A stretch of 64,000 nucleotides of DNA. Origin: Sphaeroforma sirkka (Eukaryota; Opisthokonta; Ichthyosporea; Ichthyophonida). Position 1 is the stretch's first letter; each line of letters begins with the position of its first letter. The stretch covers positions 1 to 64,000 of the forward strand of contig LUCW03000482.1 in NCBI GenBank assembly GCA_001586965.3, given 5' to 3'. Made by a program: the position numbers and the translations under genes. Under the pieces are notes generated by a model, which saw only the letters and a list, made by a program, of their open reading frames with translations, searched no databases and had not been told where the DNA came from. Of the stretch, positions 1-25,500 are shown piece after piece.

Positions 1-350
1 CCAACCGACAAACAGTAATCTGAGTACGGTATGTCCTGCGTCTTCCCCGATACATACGCACTCGTATCCTAACCCTGACCCCAGTAGCGCGCACGTACGC
101 AAGTGTTACATTCTCAACAAAAACCTATGAAAAAACCACAAGCGTATGCACCTGCATCGTCGCTGAAAGACGCGGTACGCGTTTGGTACTCTGGGTGTAA
201 CGTATATTCTGTCCTCAGCAAAGTTTACATATTTCTAATCCGCCCCGCTGTGCACGTGCTTGAGTGTTATATCGCCTGTGCACACGCCCTTTCATCCCTA
301 TCCCTAAACCCAACCCCCCAAACCCAACCCCCCCGACCCAACCCCAGTAG

Positions 351-13452
<13,102 letters not shown>

Positions 13453-16095
13453 TGTACATAATCCTACTGCTAGTGATTGACTCCCTGTCGTACTATGCGA
13501 GAGCGAGTGCGCACCGACTAACACGTCGGAGGCATATCTTCTTTGGTAGTTGAAAGCGATAGTGTGGGCAAATTATAACGCCTCAATCTGTTGACCGATG
13601 CATTCTGCCCCTTATAAAGGGCTGGCATAAGCAAGTATCTCTACACACTTATCAAGTAGAATTCCTTAACTGAATTTCAGCTTGAACTTGAATTCGCTCT
13701 CTTCCATATCGAACACCATGCCGCGCTAAAACAACAAAGCTGTTTCAAAATATACAAGATGTGAGACCTTTATTCACGTCCCCTGCGCCCTGGACTTAAA
13801 TGTGGTATTCTGATGGTTTTAATCGTATCAACGGCCTTGTTTCATCAAATACTCAGACTCTGATTCGAAATCTAGACCGAGCCTTGCCCAGCAGTGAACA
13901 CTATCTGAAGGTGAACCGATTACGGTCGATTGAGTGTACACTCGATTCAACAATGACCCGACATATGCAGCGCGATATTGACACAGACAACAGTGACACA
14001 CTAGAACTGTTATTAGAAATGGAATACTGTTCAGAAAAAGTTAGACATGCGCTTAGTGTTCAACTCGTGCAGGAGAACTTCTGGGAACTTTAATGTCGAC
14101 AACACGATATTGAGAATTGCAAATGCGTGCTAGAAAAATCTGTACTTGCGGTCGGATGAATAATGCAAAATCGTCTGAAATGGAGCTCAATAGATTCGTA
14201 GCGAAGATGTCGTTTAGAATTAGTTCGATCCGTTTTGATATGGACCATTGTCTAAGTCCAGAGAGATTCAATATGGTATCAGCACGATGGTAACATCAGT
14301 GTGTAGTTTTAAATATAGCATACCGTATACGTCCGCAGACCGGCGTCGGGCACCGACGGAGATGAGAGCTGAAATGTACTAGCGGCAGTGCACTTGTGAT
14401 TTTTCAATCGTCGAGTCATAGTCACATTTCTATGGATTATTTTTTTAGGAAACGTCAATGCGTACCGAAGAACAAAATAAAGAAAAATAAGCACACTAGT
14501 ATCAAATCTACATATTCCCTGTCGTGTTCTATCATCAGTAATTTTGAAGTTCTTACACTATTTATCTGCCCGAGTATGTGCAGTGAGCATTTATAAAGTT
14601 ATATATTCGTGTATCGACCATCGAGGTCGCAAGATGTCTAACATGTCCTCAGCAGTCGCTGGCAATGTTTTCCAGTACAATTGACTTGAAAAGCCTGCCA
14701 TATTGATCATATATAAAATGTGAACGAAAATTTATCACAGCAACTCGAACTATTCACTTCAATCCCTGTCCTACAAAGTGGTTGAAAGAAGTTATTGCAG
14801 TTTGCGTTACTTAAAGGGGACAAACTCACGACGGAGCTTCATTCGGAATTTGCTGCTAGCTATACACAGATGTGACCTTGATTGGAGGCAACGTATCACA
14901 TACAACGGAATGATATAATATCTATTTAATTGCGTGTACGAAAAATGAAGTGGCAAAATACTGGCGGCCATGGGATATCTATGATTCACCACATCAAACC
15001 CTAGTTGGCATCCGTTTATCATAGATATGAATGCTAGATAGTATGTTACATGCCGAGTTTTAATTGTCCGAGCATTGGGAGTTGCAGTGCAACTGTGCTC
15101 GACATTCATCAATTCCATAATTTTAAATTCCGAATTTAGCTTATAATGTCTGGACCGGTCCCCAAACCTTCTAAGCTTTCGAAAAAAAAGATCTGCAAAT
15201 CAATTTTCTCGAGATTTATATGTCCTATGCTAGCAAGCAGTGAATATTACATCCCATGGCTAGTGACTATAATATTTATTTCAATTCGGGTAAATTTTAA
15301 AATGTTCACATGCACATCAGGTTTCATATTTGTTGGAGTGGTTCTGGGACGATTGAAGCCTTATGGTATCGAAAATATCGCACCAGTGATATTGTACTTT
15401 AAGCTTCAAGTGGTATTCGTCTGCGCGAAATGTTGTAGAGACAAGTTTGGTTATTGTTAATATTACACTCCTATATACATATATGGTATGTGACCTGCGT
15501 GTAGTGAGCTACTATCATATTCCACGTCCCGTGCGTTGTTCTCGCTCCAAAGGGTATTAACGCTCGTATAATGATTTTACACTGGTCAACTTGCAATTGT
15601 TGAGTAAGTATTGTAATAGATATAGCTTTAGGCACTACTTGGTACCTAATTGATTTGTATTTTAAAGACTCGAAAAGTTACAAGCTCATACAGGTTACAG
15701 CAGGGTTGAATTTCGACTTAGAAAATACTTTTCGGTTGAACCTGTGTGTGTGCTTTCTGGTAGTTCAAATGTACTATCAGTGATTAAGTATGCCTCGAGT
15801 TTGAGCTTGTCGACTTTCCCTTATCCGGACTCGTGAGTATTTTTTTACCACCAAACACAACTTACTCGTTCAATTGTAAACTATGATGTGCATATTTGTC
15901 CGAAGTTTAATTTTCAGTTTTTTCGAAAAGATTGGATATTTACATATCTTCGTTGTGCGACATTTCATATCTGAATTAGACCTCTATTTAACTCCGAAGC
16001 AACTAAAAGACGACGCGGTTAGGACCTGTGAAAGTGTCCAGAGAGTTGAATAATATTGAACAGCACTGTGACGGATCAGTGTAGATCCGAGTGAA
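13453..16095. other. Intergenic stretch, no recognised gene
   Basis: AT-rich DNA after the stop of the first gene. One 97-codon frame at 13800-14093 (+), with CTLDSTMTRHMQRD and a C-terminus LVQENFWEL, looks mildly protein-like but has no recognisable family. Frames at 14807-15118 (-) and 15146-15460 (+) look like chance or old transposon sequence. Confidence 0.5.
13800..14093 (+). CDS. Doubtful small open frame
   Basis: 97 codons, acidic and helix-compatible, closed by TAA just upstream of the ATG. I recognise no domain. It could be an exon remnant or transposon fragment; it is listed only because its composition is less random than its neighbours. Confidence 0.2.
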   Translation: MWYSDGFNRINGLVSSNTQTLIRNLDRALPSSEHYLKVNRLRSIECTLDSTMTRHMQRDIDTDNSDTLELLLEMEYCSEKVRHALSVQLVQENFWEL

Positions 16096-16335
16096 ATGAC
16101 CCATGAACTGGTTCCTCCCAGCAAAAATTTAACCTTTTTCACACATACTAGCTCACAGAACCCAGACGTATCCTCGCAGACTCAACCCACAACGTCTGCC
16201 AATATTCGACAGTCCTCACTCACTGTAATCGCACCAACGGCCATATTAACTGCAATATCGATTGTACAAAATAGAATTTACTTTTCGATGCCGTCTATTC
16301 TCGGACTTGCTGCTGAACCTATTCGTGTTGATATT

Positions 16336-16853
16336 TGAGAGACTACAGGTCTCAGGTCAGATTTCACAGCAAGAAACCATCTTTGATTTATGGAAGTCAT
16401 CAGAGTCAGCTCACTCCTGAGAGCTAAGTCATCAGAGTTAGCTCACTCCCGAGAGCTAATCAAGTTGCTCAAATTACTCTCAAGAGTTGACTTATCACTT
16501 AATCGACTTCCGAGAGCAGATTAAGTTTCTCGACCGATTCCCGAGAGTGGATTAAGCCTGTCAACCGCAACATTCTAATAATAGCTGCGGTTCTATGTGA
16601 GTCACAACCTATGCGGAAAGGCATCATGTGATCAGCGTGAGATTTAGTTGCAGAGAAGTTGAAATAGATAAGCATCGAAGTGTTAAAGAGTTCCGCATAA
16701 GGTTTCTCATACTGACCATATGAGTTTTTACCCTGGCCAGCCCAAGCGGCTGAATACTAGCACAAACATCTTAGGTATAAAACCGAAGGTGAGGTCAGAA
16801 ATAAATATATACATTTGCACTTTATTTAAAGTCTACTACATTGTACTCTAACA
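16336..16853 (+). repeat. Solo LTR, family C, copy 1
   Basis: Starts TGAGAGAC and ends CTAACA. It is flanked on both sides by ATATT (16331-16335 and 16854-16858), a 5-bp target duplication as expected of LTR-element integration. It is about 518 bp and about 80% similar by eye to copy 2. No retroviral coding region of this family is seen in the window. Confidence 0.75.
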
Positions 16854-17389
16854 ATATTAAGTAGCAACTATTGGTAGACCAATTGAAACTGCAAATGCAC
16901 CAGAGGGCACTCGACTTGATGTTAGTGTGGATATTGTTGATGGTTCCTTCACAACGACAACACACGTACACCTTACTACATTATCAAACACACAAACAAG
17001 GACTACACAATCCACTTCTTCCACCACAGCATCTTAACGAACGAACAGAACTGGCCGTACTATAGACAGTCGTGCCCAAGAGGTTGTTGTAAATAAGAAT
17101 GTTGATACTAGACCACTTGACGATAGTTACAAAAATGGCGATGTTCTTCTAGAGCAGAATTTTCATGATGTCAACATTTCTCAATGTGATAAGCATGGTG
17201 TGGGTAGCTTTAATGATAAGCCCCCACATATAATACATGAAACATCATTTAACTATTTTTATACCCATCTTCTTCCCATGGATTGATTTGTGAAACACTG
17301 ACACCTGCAGCGAATTCAACACTTTGTGGGGCTGGTAAGCACAATATGGATGTCTTCGAGTACCTCACGTGGCTTTTATTACGGCTCAA

Positions 17390-18480
17390 CATGGCAAAGT
17401 ACTACAGCAAGGGCGTCAAGTATTTTGGCAAGCAGAAAGTGGCCCATTAGACTCGCTTCCATATTTCGGACACCATATGAATATACCAAGATACGAGAAT
17501 ATACAGAAACACTTATGACTACGAATGCCTCCAACCATAGCTGAGAGACGACAGGTCTCAGGCCAGATTTTACAACAAAGAAAAAACTCTTTGATTTATA
17601 GCAATCATCAGAGTTGGCTCACTCCCGAGAGCTAATCAAGTTTCTTAACTTACTCCTAAAAAAAAAAGAGTTAATACCTAACCGATTCCCGAGAGATGAT
17701 TAGGTTTGCGTACCGTAACATTTCAAAAGTAGGTGCGTCTCTATGTGAGTCACAGTCTATGTGGAAAAGCATCGTATGATCAGCGTGAAATTAAGTTGCA
17801 TAGAAGTCGATACCGAATAGGGATCATAGTGTTAAATTGTTCTGCAGAAGGTTTCTTATACTGACCATATGACTTTTTAATCCGGCCAGCCCAAACAGCT
17901 GAATACTAGCACAAACACCATCGGTATAAAACCAAAGGTGAGGTCAGAAATAGAGACATAGTGTACTTCATTTATAGTCTACTATATTCAATACACTCTA
18001 ACAATCCCAGGAGAAATAAATGATCAAGGATATTATCTGCGTGAGCTTGTTGACGCCTGAAACGCTAATATGGATAAACACTTTGTGTGTAGCAAAAACA
18101 AGTGCGTCAAAGAGGTTTGGCAAGCAGAACGTGACCCGTTAGACCCACTTCCATATTTCGGACACCACATAAATATACCACGATACGAAAATATACAAAA
18201 ACACCTATGCCTACGAATGCCTCCGACCATACCAGAGGAAAGAAATGATCTAGGATAATATACGCGTGAGCTTGTTGACGTCTGGCACGCTAATGTGGAT
18301 AACCATTTTGAGTGCATCAAACAGTTTTGGCTGGCAGAACGTGACCCATTAGACCCACTTGCATATTTTGGACACAATATGAACATGCCAAGATACGAGA
18401 ATAAACAGAAACACCTATGCCTACGAAGGCCTCCAATCATACATGAGGACATCAATGATCATGGAAACCTAAGGAGTACG
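17390..18480 (+). repeat. Triplicated hAT C-terminal module
   Basis: Three copies of the same coding stretch lie near 17415-17541, 18095-18245 and 18325-18455. The last two are 225 bp apart. The first is split from its continuation (starting about 18008) by the solo LTR at 17542-18003, so triplication preceded that insertion. The two downstream copies encode ERDPLDPL.YFGH and PRYEN.QKHLCLR almost identically. Confidence 0.7.
17542..18003 (+). repeat. Solo LTR, family C, copy 2
   Basis: Same ends as copy 1 (TGAGAGAC ... CTAACA), about 462 bp. It sits inside one copy of the repeated hAT module. Flanking pentamers are atagc and atccc, which could be a decayed target duplication. Confidence 0.7.
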
Positions 18481-19039
18481 ACAACGAGTGAAAAACAATT
18501 GCCTGCTGTGCAACTAACATTGTTTTTATTGTTAATTGATGTGAAGCAAAAGTACGACCAAGCTATTTACCTCCACAAAAGTACACAGAAGGAACTTGTC
18601 CACAGATAGTACCGTAATGCGTTTGACGGATGGCATCAAATGAACAGGTCGCAAAGTGGCAAATATAGATAGCGGCTTTAGTGTTTTAGAAATTCTATAT
18701 TTTCTGCTCACGTTTGGTCTTTATGGCATGTCTATCAGCCATGAAAATAGGTTCATGACCAAAAGAAAAAAAGGTTCATGGCCGAAAGAAATATATGGGG
18801 GTAAACTCACAACATTCATTGTTGACAATCCAATTTGTAGTCGGGTACACTCCAAGGTACCTTAAAATATGAGAATCAAGCTGTGCTGTGTGTAAACGGT
18901 TTCCACTTAATAGTATTGAAAGATGTACAATACACCGGCATCTGTGCAGCGACGTGTGGCACAGTGTTAGCGTGCGGTATAGGGGGCTAATAGTAGAGTG
19001 CTAGTGTATCTAAAGTATGGTTCATTCGAATGAATTCAT

Positions 19040-19130
19040 TTATGATCTCACCCTCAGTTATAAACTGATGGTGTTTGTACTAGTGTTCGACCACTTGGGT
19101 TGGCCAGGGTAAAAACTTATATGATCAGTA
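19040..19130 (-). repeat. Family C LTR fragment, inverted
   Basis: About 90 bp match the reverse complement of the family C LTR near 16715-16800. The fragment is cut by the family B solo LTR that starts at 19131. Confidence 0.65.
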
Positions 19131-19733
19131 TGTGGAAATACGGCCTCCGGTCAGTCTAAAATATCAAGATCAAATGAGATAACATATTGGTTTTTAATTG
19201 TATTTAAAATAATTTAATACGAATTCATTTTCCAATATTTCCAAAGTGTTCTAAATTTACTTTGATGGCTCCAATAGCCTGAGTATTTGGTATGACTCAT
19301 CTACTTGGACCTATTTGAGACATTAGTAGATGTAGGATATTATAAACTAAATTTAATAATCTCCGAACCACTACTTACAGGTTTTGGTCCTCCCGCCAAT
19401 CTCCAAAATCCAATAAGTCTTTTTCTTTTTTTTAACTTTTCTTCAGATGGAACTTATATTTATATCAGCTAATGTATTAACGTGACTTACGCTATTATGT
19501 CTATCTACAAATTAGGCATGTGGTCATGAACACTTAGTACTTCTAGTGAAAATTATTCAATAAAGAACAGCTAGAGGTACGCCCTGTGTGATCGAGGATA
19601 TTTAGGCTCTTAACAAGAGGCAGTCCCGATCATTCTTACACAAGCTACCACTGCTAAATCCTAACTGACTTAAATTGTATCTTAGTTTATATAGCATAGT
19701 TTAAAACACAGAAATATCCATCGAAGTTTACAC
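19131..19733 (+). repeat. Solo LTR, family B
   Basis: A 603-bp copy of the same LTR found at 28806-29401 and, inverted, at 33836-34431. It starts TGT.GAAATACGGCC and ends GAAGTTTACA. It is inserted in a family C fragment, so it is younger than that fragment. It has more differences from the other two than they have from each other. Confidence 0.8.
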
Positions 19734-20584
19734 CTCCCACCTCCCTCAAAACATTTAATTGCAAAGAATACATATAGCCGAAGGCTCTTTAATTGAATTT
19801 GAGCAAATTTTGCATTAAAAAGTCACCAAACGTACAGTGAAAAGTGGAATTGTCGCTACATGTACATTTGTACATTTTTAATCAATATTTCAGTACGTTT
19901 TTCGTTGGAACATCTGAGTGAACGTACATTTGGTGACTTTTCACATCTTCAATGTACATTTAGAGACTTTCTTTTTAGAAATAATGAGTAATAAATATTG
20001 GCCGTGTACTCTTTTCGTTTTCATCAACCCCCGCAGCCCCAGACAAAGCTCAGTAAACTCATCATCATATCCCTCAGCTAAAGAATGCGCTAAGCCACTG
20101 CCACGAGAATGATGAATCTACAGCAGATTTATGTATTTTGATGGCAGCTGGTTTTACTGCACTGAGTACAGAGCGAGGAATGTGTATAGTATCACCCAAT
20201 CTCAGTATTGAGATATGAACGGTGTCAAATCATATATCATCGCACAGATAGCATATCCTTAGTTTACATGTATAGTTTCTTTGAATCTAAAGCATGAACC
20301 CATAACGATTTCCGGATTCATAGTTATGTCACTTCTACCCCAGCTTCAACAGCCTGAATTGTCCGACAGGACGGGCCAATAAAATTCGTGAGATTATTGA
20401 ACCAAATACAAGATTTGGATCATCAAACAATTACAAATTCGATACTGACCTTCGTTTGTTTGCACTATACATGCACAATATGTAGCAAATTCAAAGCTTA
20501 TAAATTATTTTTAAAAGACAGTCGGGTTCTACTCCAAATTGCGACTACAAAAAAATATCAGGGATTCTAAAAATGAAAGAATAC
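19734..20584. other. AT-rich stretch without genes
   Basis: No coding signal. It contains the hairpin element at 19817-19941 and otherwise nothing I recognise. Confidence 0.5.
19817..19941. repeat. Inverted-repeat hairpin, MITE-like
   Basis: Left arm aaaagtcaccaaacgtac (19818-19835) pairs with right arm gtacatttggtgactttt (19924-19941), 17 of 18 positions. About 88 bp separate them. A related half-site, gtacatttagagacttt, follows at 19953. Size and structure suit a small non-autonomous DNA element or a relic of two. Confidence 0.55.
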
Positions 20585-21149
20585 AGGTCTCAGACCAGAT
20601 TTTGCAGCTTAAAAACTCTTCGATATTACGGGTGTTGTCGTTGTGAAGGAACCATCAACAATATCTACACTAACATCAAGTATAGTTGCTACTTAATATT
20701 GTTAGAGTACAATGTAGTAGACTTTAAATAAAGTGCAAATATATATATTTATTTCTGACCTCATCTTTGGGTTGTCGTTGTGAAGGAACCATCAACAATA
20801 TCTACACTAACATCAAGTATAGTTGCTACTTAATATTGTTAGAGTACAATGTAGTAGACTTTAAATAAAGTGCAAAAATATATATATTTATTTCTGACCT
20901 CATCTTTGGTTTTATACCTAAGATGTTTGTGCTAGTATTCAGCCGCTTGGGCTGGCCAAGGCAAAAACTCATATGGTCAGTATGAGAAACCTTATGCGGA
21001 ACTCTTTAACACTTCGATGCTTAACTATTTCAACTTCTCTGCAACTAAATCTCACGCTGATTACATGATGCCTTTCCGCATAGGTTGTGACTCACATAGA
21101 ACCGCAGCTATTATTAAAATGTTGCGGTTGACAGGCTTAATCCACTCTT
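20585..21149 (-). repeat. Inverted segmental copy of LTR-C plus flanking hAT DNA
   Basis: 20631-21149 is the reverse complement of about 16548-16960. It includes the LTR-C end, the ATATT target site and the adjoining hAT sequence, so it arose by copying genomic DNA and not by a new LTR insertion. The part at 20631-20770 is itself tandemly repeated at 20771-20900. A short direct LTR-C start (20586-20610) sits at its left edge. It is cut at 21150 by element A. Confidence 0.75.
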
Positions 21150-21250
21150 TGTAATAGCCGGGCCTCCACATTAGACTCTTATGTTGATAAACGTACTCTT
21201 AAGCAGTACGTAAATTATAAACGTACTATTAAAAGCACGTGTATTAAATG
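21150..21250 (+). repeat. Start of left LTR of element A
   Basis: About 96 bp match the right LTR start at 28710-28805 with few differences, beginning TGTAATAGCCGGGCC. The LTR extends further right, but its end cannot be set because the partner copy is cut. Confidence 0.8.
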
Positions 21251-22305
21251 GTTTTTAACGGTTCTATTTACAAGTATCTTTTCCATTTTACAAATCAGAT
21301 ATTTTGGCCCCGACCCATTAAAGGGACTGTGAAAAAGGCCAAAGAGTATAATTGGAGTAGGTCTATTAAGAGACCTAGATAAACACTCCAAAATATACAT
21401 CTGAATACTTCGGTAGCGAGATGGCTCAACCGAACATAGGTTTCTAGGGACCCTTAATGGTTACCTAGTTTGACCTCCGCTCAGCCAACCAGATATGCCA
21501 GTCTGATGATCGCAAGTCGGTAATTCTTGATAAGTGGACAGTTATTGGTTAAGACAATAACTAAGGACATCAAGGGTATTTTTTTTATAACTTTTTTTAT
21601 TCTAAAGATAGGATTTTACTAGTTTTAGTATTTCGTGCAACGAAACAGGTAATACTAGTTTCGACGATAACGATAACGAAAACATAAATAAAATCCCTTC
21701 GGCGAAATCAGTACTGGGAGGATGATATATAGGCAATGTCTCAGCCTTACAATCCCCCAGAGTATTGCTGATATCTATGAGGCATACCTAACTTTATTAC
21801 CAGACTAAAATTCGTATACTTAAAAGAATTATTAAAAGACTTTAAGATTTTATTACGTTAAGTAGCTCTAAGACGTTTATACCGCCTTAAGAGACCGATA
21901 TTTACACATTTTAAAGTTAGCAAAGTATTAACTACTTGAGCTACTTAAGCGTCGTGGTAATTAACTACCACGTAAAACTTTCTTAAGACAATAACTATTC
22001 GTTTAGTGAACAGCAGAAGTCATACTGGATAAGTATGACTAAGAAGGACTCTAAGCTATCTAAGAAGCGTACAGTGGATAAATAGGAGACGGACAGAGAA
22101 CCTGCCGAAGACGCAGTCAACCGTACCGTAGCAGAAGCCATTGTCGCAAGACGACAATGCACTGGATACCGGTGAGACTACTCCATTAAGAGCGAAGTCA
22201 GTCGAGGAGAGGGCTAGAGGACCTACTCTCTCCTCAATTTCAAAGCTCGCGAAACCGCGAAGCAAAAATAGGAGTGGGCTTAAGACCACTCCATCTACAA
22301 TCCCC

Positions 22306-22533
22306 GAGGAGATTAATCCAAAGGGTAAAGAACCAATTACGGAAGTCAATTATGACGACCTCGAGGAGATTAATCCAATGGGTAAAGAACCAATTACGGA
22401 AGTAAATTATGACGACCTCGAGGAGATTAATCCAATGGGTAAAGAACCAATTACGGAAGTCAATTATGACGACCTCGAGGAGACTAATCCAAAGGGTAAA
22501 GAGCCAATTACGGAAGTCAATTACGACGACCCC
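22306..22533 (+). repeat. 57-bp in-frame repeat, four copies, in gag-like region
   Basis: Four tandem units of 19 residues (EEINP.GKEPITEVNYDDL) with only a few base differences lie near the N-terminal part of the element A gag-like region. Confidence 0.9.
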
Positions 22534-25500
22534 GGCGACGATGAAGTCCAACCCGATAAGGGGCCGACGGAAGACGAACCACAGGCTAGCGCACCTACGC
22601 ACATCAGTAAGTTGCTCGAAGAAAATGCTGAACTTGAGAATCAGATAGCTGCCCTAGAGTAACAACTCACACTAGAGAAGTTATCTATCGCACACGTAGA
22701 TCGAATGTACGGAACTGGCGAGAAAGCTAAACGCCCGCGTGAATATGTCTCTAACGACACCACTGCAGCTTTAAAAGAGTGGTCAAAACATCGCTTAGAG
22801 AAGACCGATGAGGAGTACCACGACCTAAGTACTAAGCCGGCCGAAATAAGCCCGGAGAATGTTCCCTGAGAAAGTCTACTTCCACGGGACCAGGCACTAT
22901 TTACTCCAATACCATTACCGGGACATGAGTCTCCCATTTTGGAGGGTATTATAGACCCAACCGCTGGGAAGAATACACCTCCCCTTACCTAATTGGGGAA
23001 GGCACATCGCACCCAGCCAAAGTCGACGTGCGAGATTATCGTAACAGATGATCCTAAGATATTCATTCCAACACCACGTCTCAGTAACGAGCGTCGTGAA
23101 GCGTCGACCATGGACTTTAATATCCACCGAAAGGGAACTAAAGCTTCCCGCATACATGCGAGTGACGTGGAGTACACACGGAAGGACCGCAATGCATTAC
23201 ACCAACCCGCCGAAGACTTTCAGTCCACAGAGGTAGATATGCTGAATGCAGAAGTGAACAAACTCACAGTTAAGATGGAGCTCGCGCAGGACCTGCAAGA
23301 TCACCCAGAAATTGATTATTATGCGAAAATAATCAACATCAAGCAGAAGCGAATCGACCAGTTGCTGCAAGCACAACGCGGGCAGGACCAACGCGATCAC
23401 CAGAAGTATAAGGGCATGATCAGTCGACTTAAGTCGAACTGGGACTCAAGTACCCAGAAGCCCGAATCCATCAATAATCATGACCTCGAGACTCTGACTC
23501 GCTCGTTACACGCGTTTACAGTGATGCTGGAGACAAATGACATTGCCCCACCGCAGTGGATATCTGCGTTTATGCAGACATTTAATCCAGAAGGAACCAA
23601 TTATCGGATCCTTCAGAAGCATCTCAAAGAGATCGATGAGTGTCGTAACTGGCCAGAAGTATGTTGGCTAGTGACATCCTTATTTAAGCAAGGATATGCG
23701 CAGTCCAGGACTATGTTCAATTCTGGCACCACCAACAGCGAATACTAGCATCTTGAGCTATATTTTGAAACTCGATGCGGACCTTGTCAGACCTGATATT
23801 AAGAGGGATGACAAGCCACGCTGGTATGAGTTGTTGGCAATGCATGTATTCTGTATGAACATAGGCAGTAATGATCGAGAGCGCCTTTACCTCGAGCTAC
23901 GTCGCAAGTATGCGAACGAAGCGAGATATAAAGGGCAGGAGAAGAAGTTTCACCTGAATCGACTGCGCTGGGATCAGTTCTATAAAACTGTTTCCGACAC
24001 TTATCCCTCTGATCGAGTAACCTCGAGAGAGAAGGTAGTTCTTAAGAAACCACGTGATCAGATTGATCAAGGGTATGTATCCCGAAAGACATCTAACGAA
24101 CGTCCAAATGTTCGTCCGCGTGAATCAGCGCCGCACTCACGGCCTAATAAAAAGGTACGTGCTGAGAAGGAAGCACTATACAAGCAAGTTAAGAAGTGTG
24201 CCGACGAGAAGTGTGGATACGATATGTATCAGCTTGCCCCGAACGGTTATTGGAACGGGCGGCACTCAGCTACTTGCAAACACTTTATTAATAAGTGTGA
24301 CAAGTGTGAGAAAACCAACGGTTATCACGCCAAGACATGTGAACGGAAACCAGATATCAAACTGGATTGAAGGTACTACCGGGTTCAGTCTCTTCAAAGG
24401 CAATACAACGACTCTTTAGACGAGCGTGTAATAATCCCTGTATATTGCAACGGAGATAAAGTTCTTGCGTTGATTGATCCTGGTTCAGAAATTTCATGTA
24501 TATCCGATCGCTTTGCATTCATGAAAGATATCGAACGTAGAACACAAACCACTCACCTTATATTAGCTGATGAGAAGACTTCCAAGTGCGATACGATGGC
24601 TACCGATGTTAAATTCTCATTAGCCGACCATCGCCACATTACAACCCACGCTGTGATAGTAAAGATGTCACAGAAGTACGACATTATCGTCGGAATGAGT
24701 GATTTACTTACATTAGGTATAACCGTAACTGGTTTACCGAACAATGTAGTATAACCGTAACTGGGTTACCGAACAATGTAGATCCATTAACGGATCAATC
24801 AGACGATAATTGTCTGAAACCATATATACCACCATCCAACACAGTCAAGGAATTAATACCTGACTTTGCGGAAAAGATCATTGATCTAATCTTAGTAAAT
24901 AAGAGGATCAAGATCACTGACTGGGCTAAGTTCCGTTTTAACGACGGACATGTTAGTTTAGATTTAACCAAGGTAGACTTTACTCAGCTGAAGTGTCCAT
25001 CAAGAAACTATGTATCTTGGAGACACGAAGCCGTAGTAAAAGGACAAGTCGAGAAATGGTTAACAGATGGAGTGATAGAAATAAACTATCAACAAACTCC
25101 AGTAAACTTGGCATTACTTGCCGTTGATCAACATAACTCTGACGGTTCATTTAAGAAGGTCAGAGTATGTTTAGATACGAGTCCAATAAATAAATTTTTG
25201 CCAACTCATAGCTTTCACTTACCTCGTATAAACGAGTTGTTAAGAAGAATGGAAGGTGCTACAGTATTTACAACTATAGACCTAACACAAGGATACCACC
25301 AAATGAAGGTATATGAGCCCCACCGTAAATACTTTTGTTTTACATGGAAGGGTAAACAATATCGCTTTAAGGGCGCACCTTTTGGGTTACACTCCCTACC
25401 AGCATTCTTCCAACAAGTAATGGAGGAAATGTTTGCAGACATGCCTAACGTGCAAGTCTACATAGATGACATAGTCATCTTCTCAAAGACTAAAGCCGAA

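Larger units (their letters stand above)
16096..18610 (+). mobile_element. Decayed hAT-type DNA transposon, interrupted by solo LTRs
   Basis: Protein-like stretches on the + strand include 16096-16335, 16868-17285 and the repeated module at 17390-18460. The module reads like the C-terminal dimerisation region of hAT transposases: W..ERDPLDPL.YF, then PRYENIQKHLCLR, then PP.IPEERND. Compare the family pattern W...P.L..LA..YL.IPATS..SER. Stops and frame changes are present, so the transposase is dead. No DDE-region motif could be placed, and terminal inverted repeats or 8-bp target duplications were not found. Two solo LTRs of family C lie inside it (16336-16853 and 17542-18003). hAT is an inference from motif shape alone. 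Confidence 0.5.
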
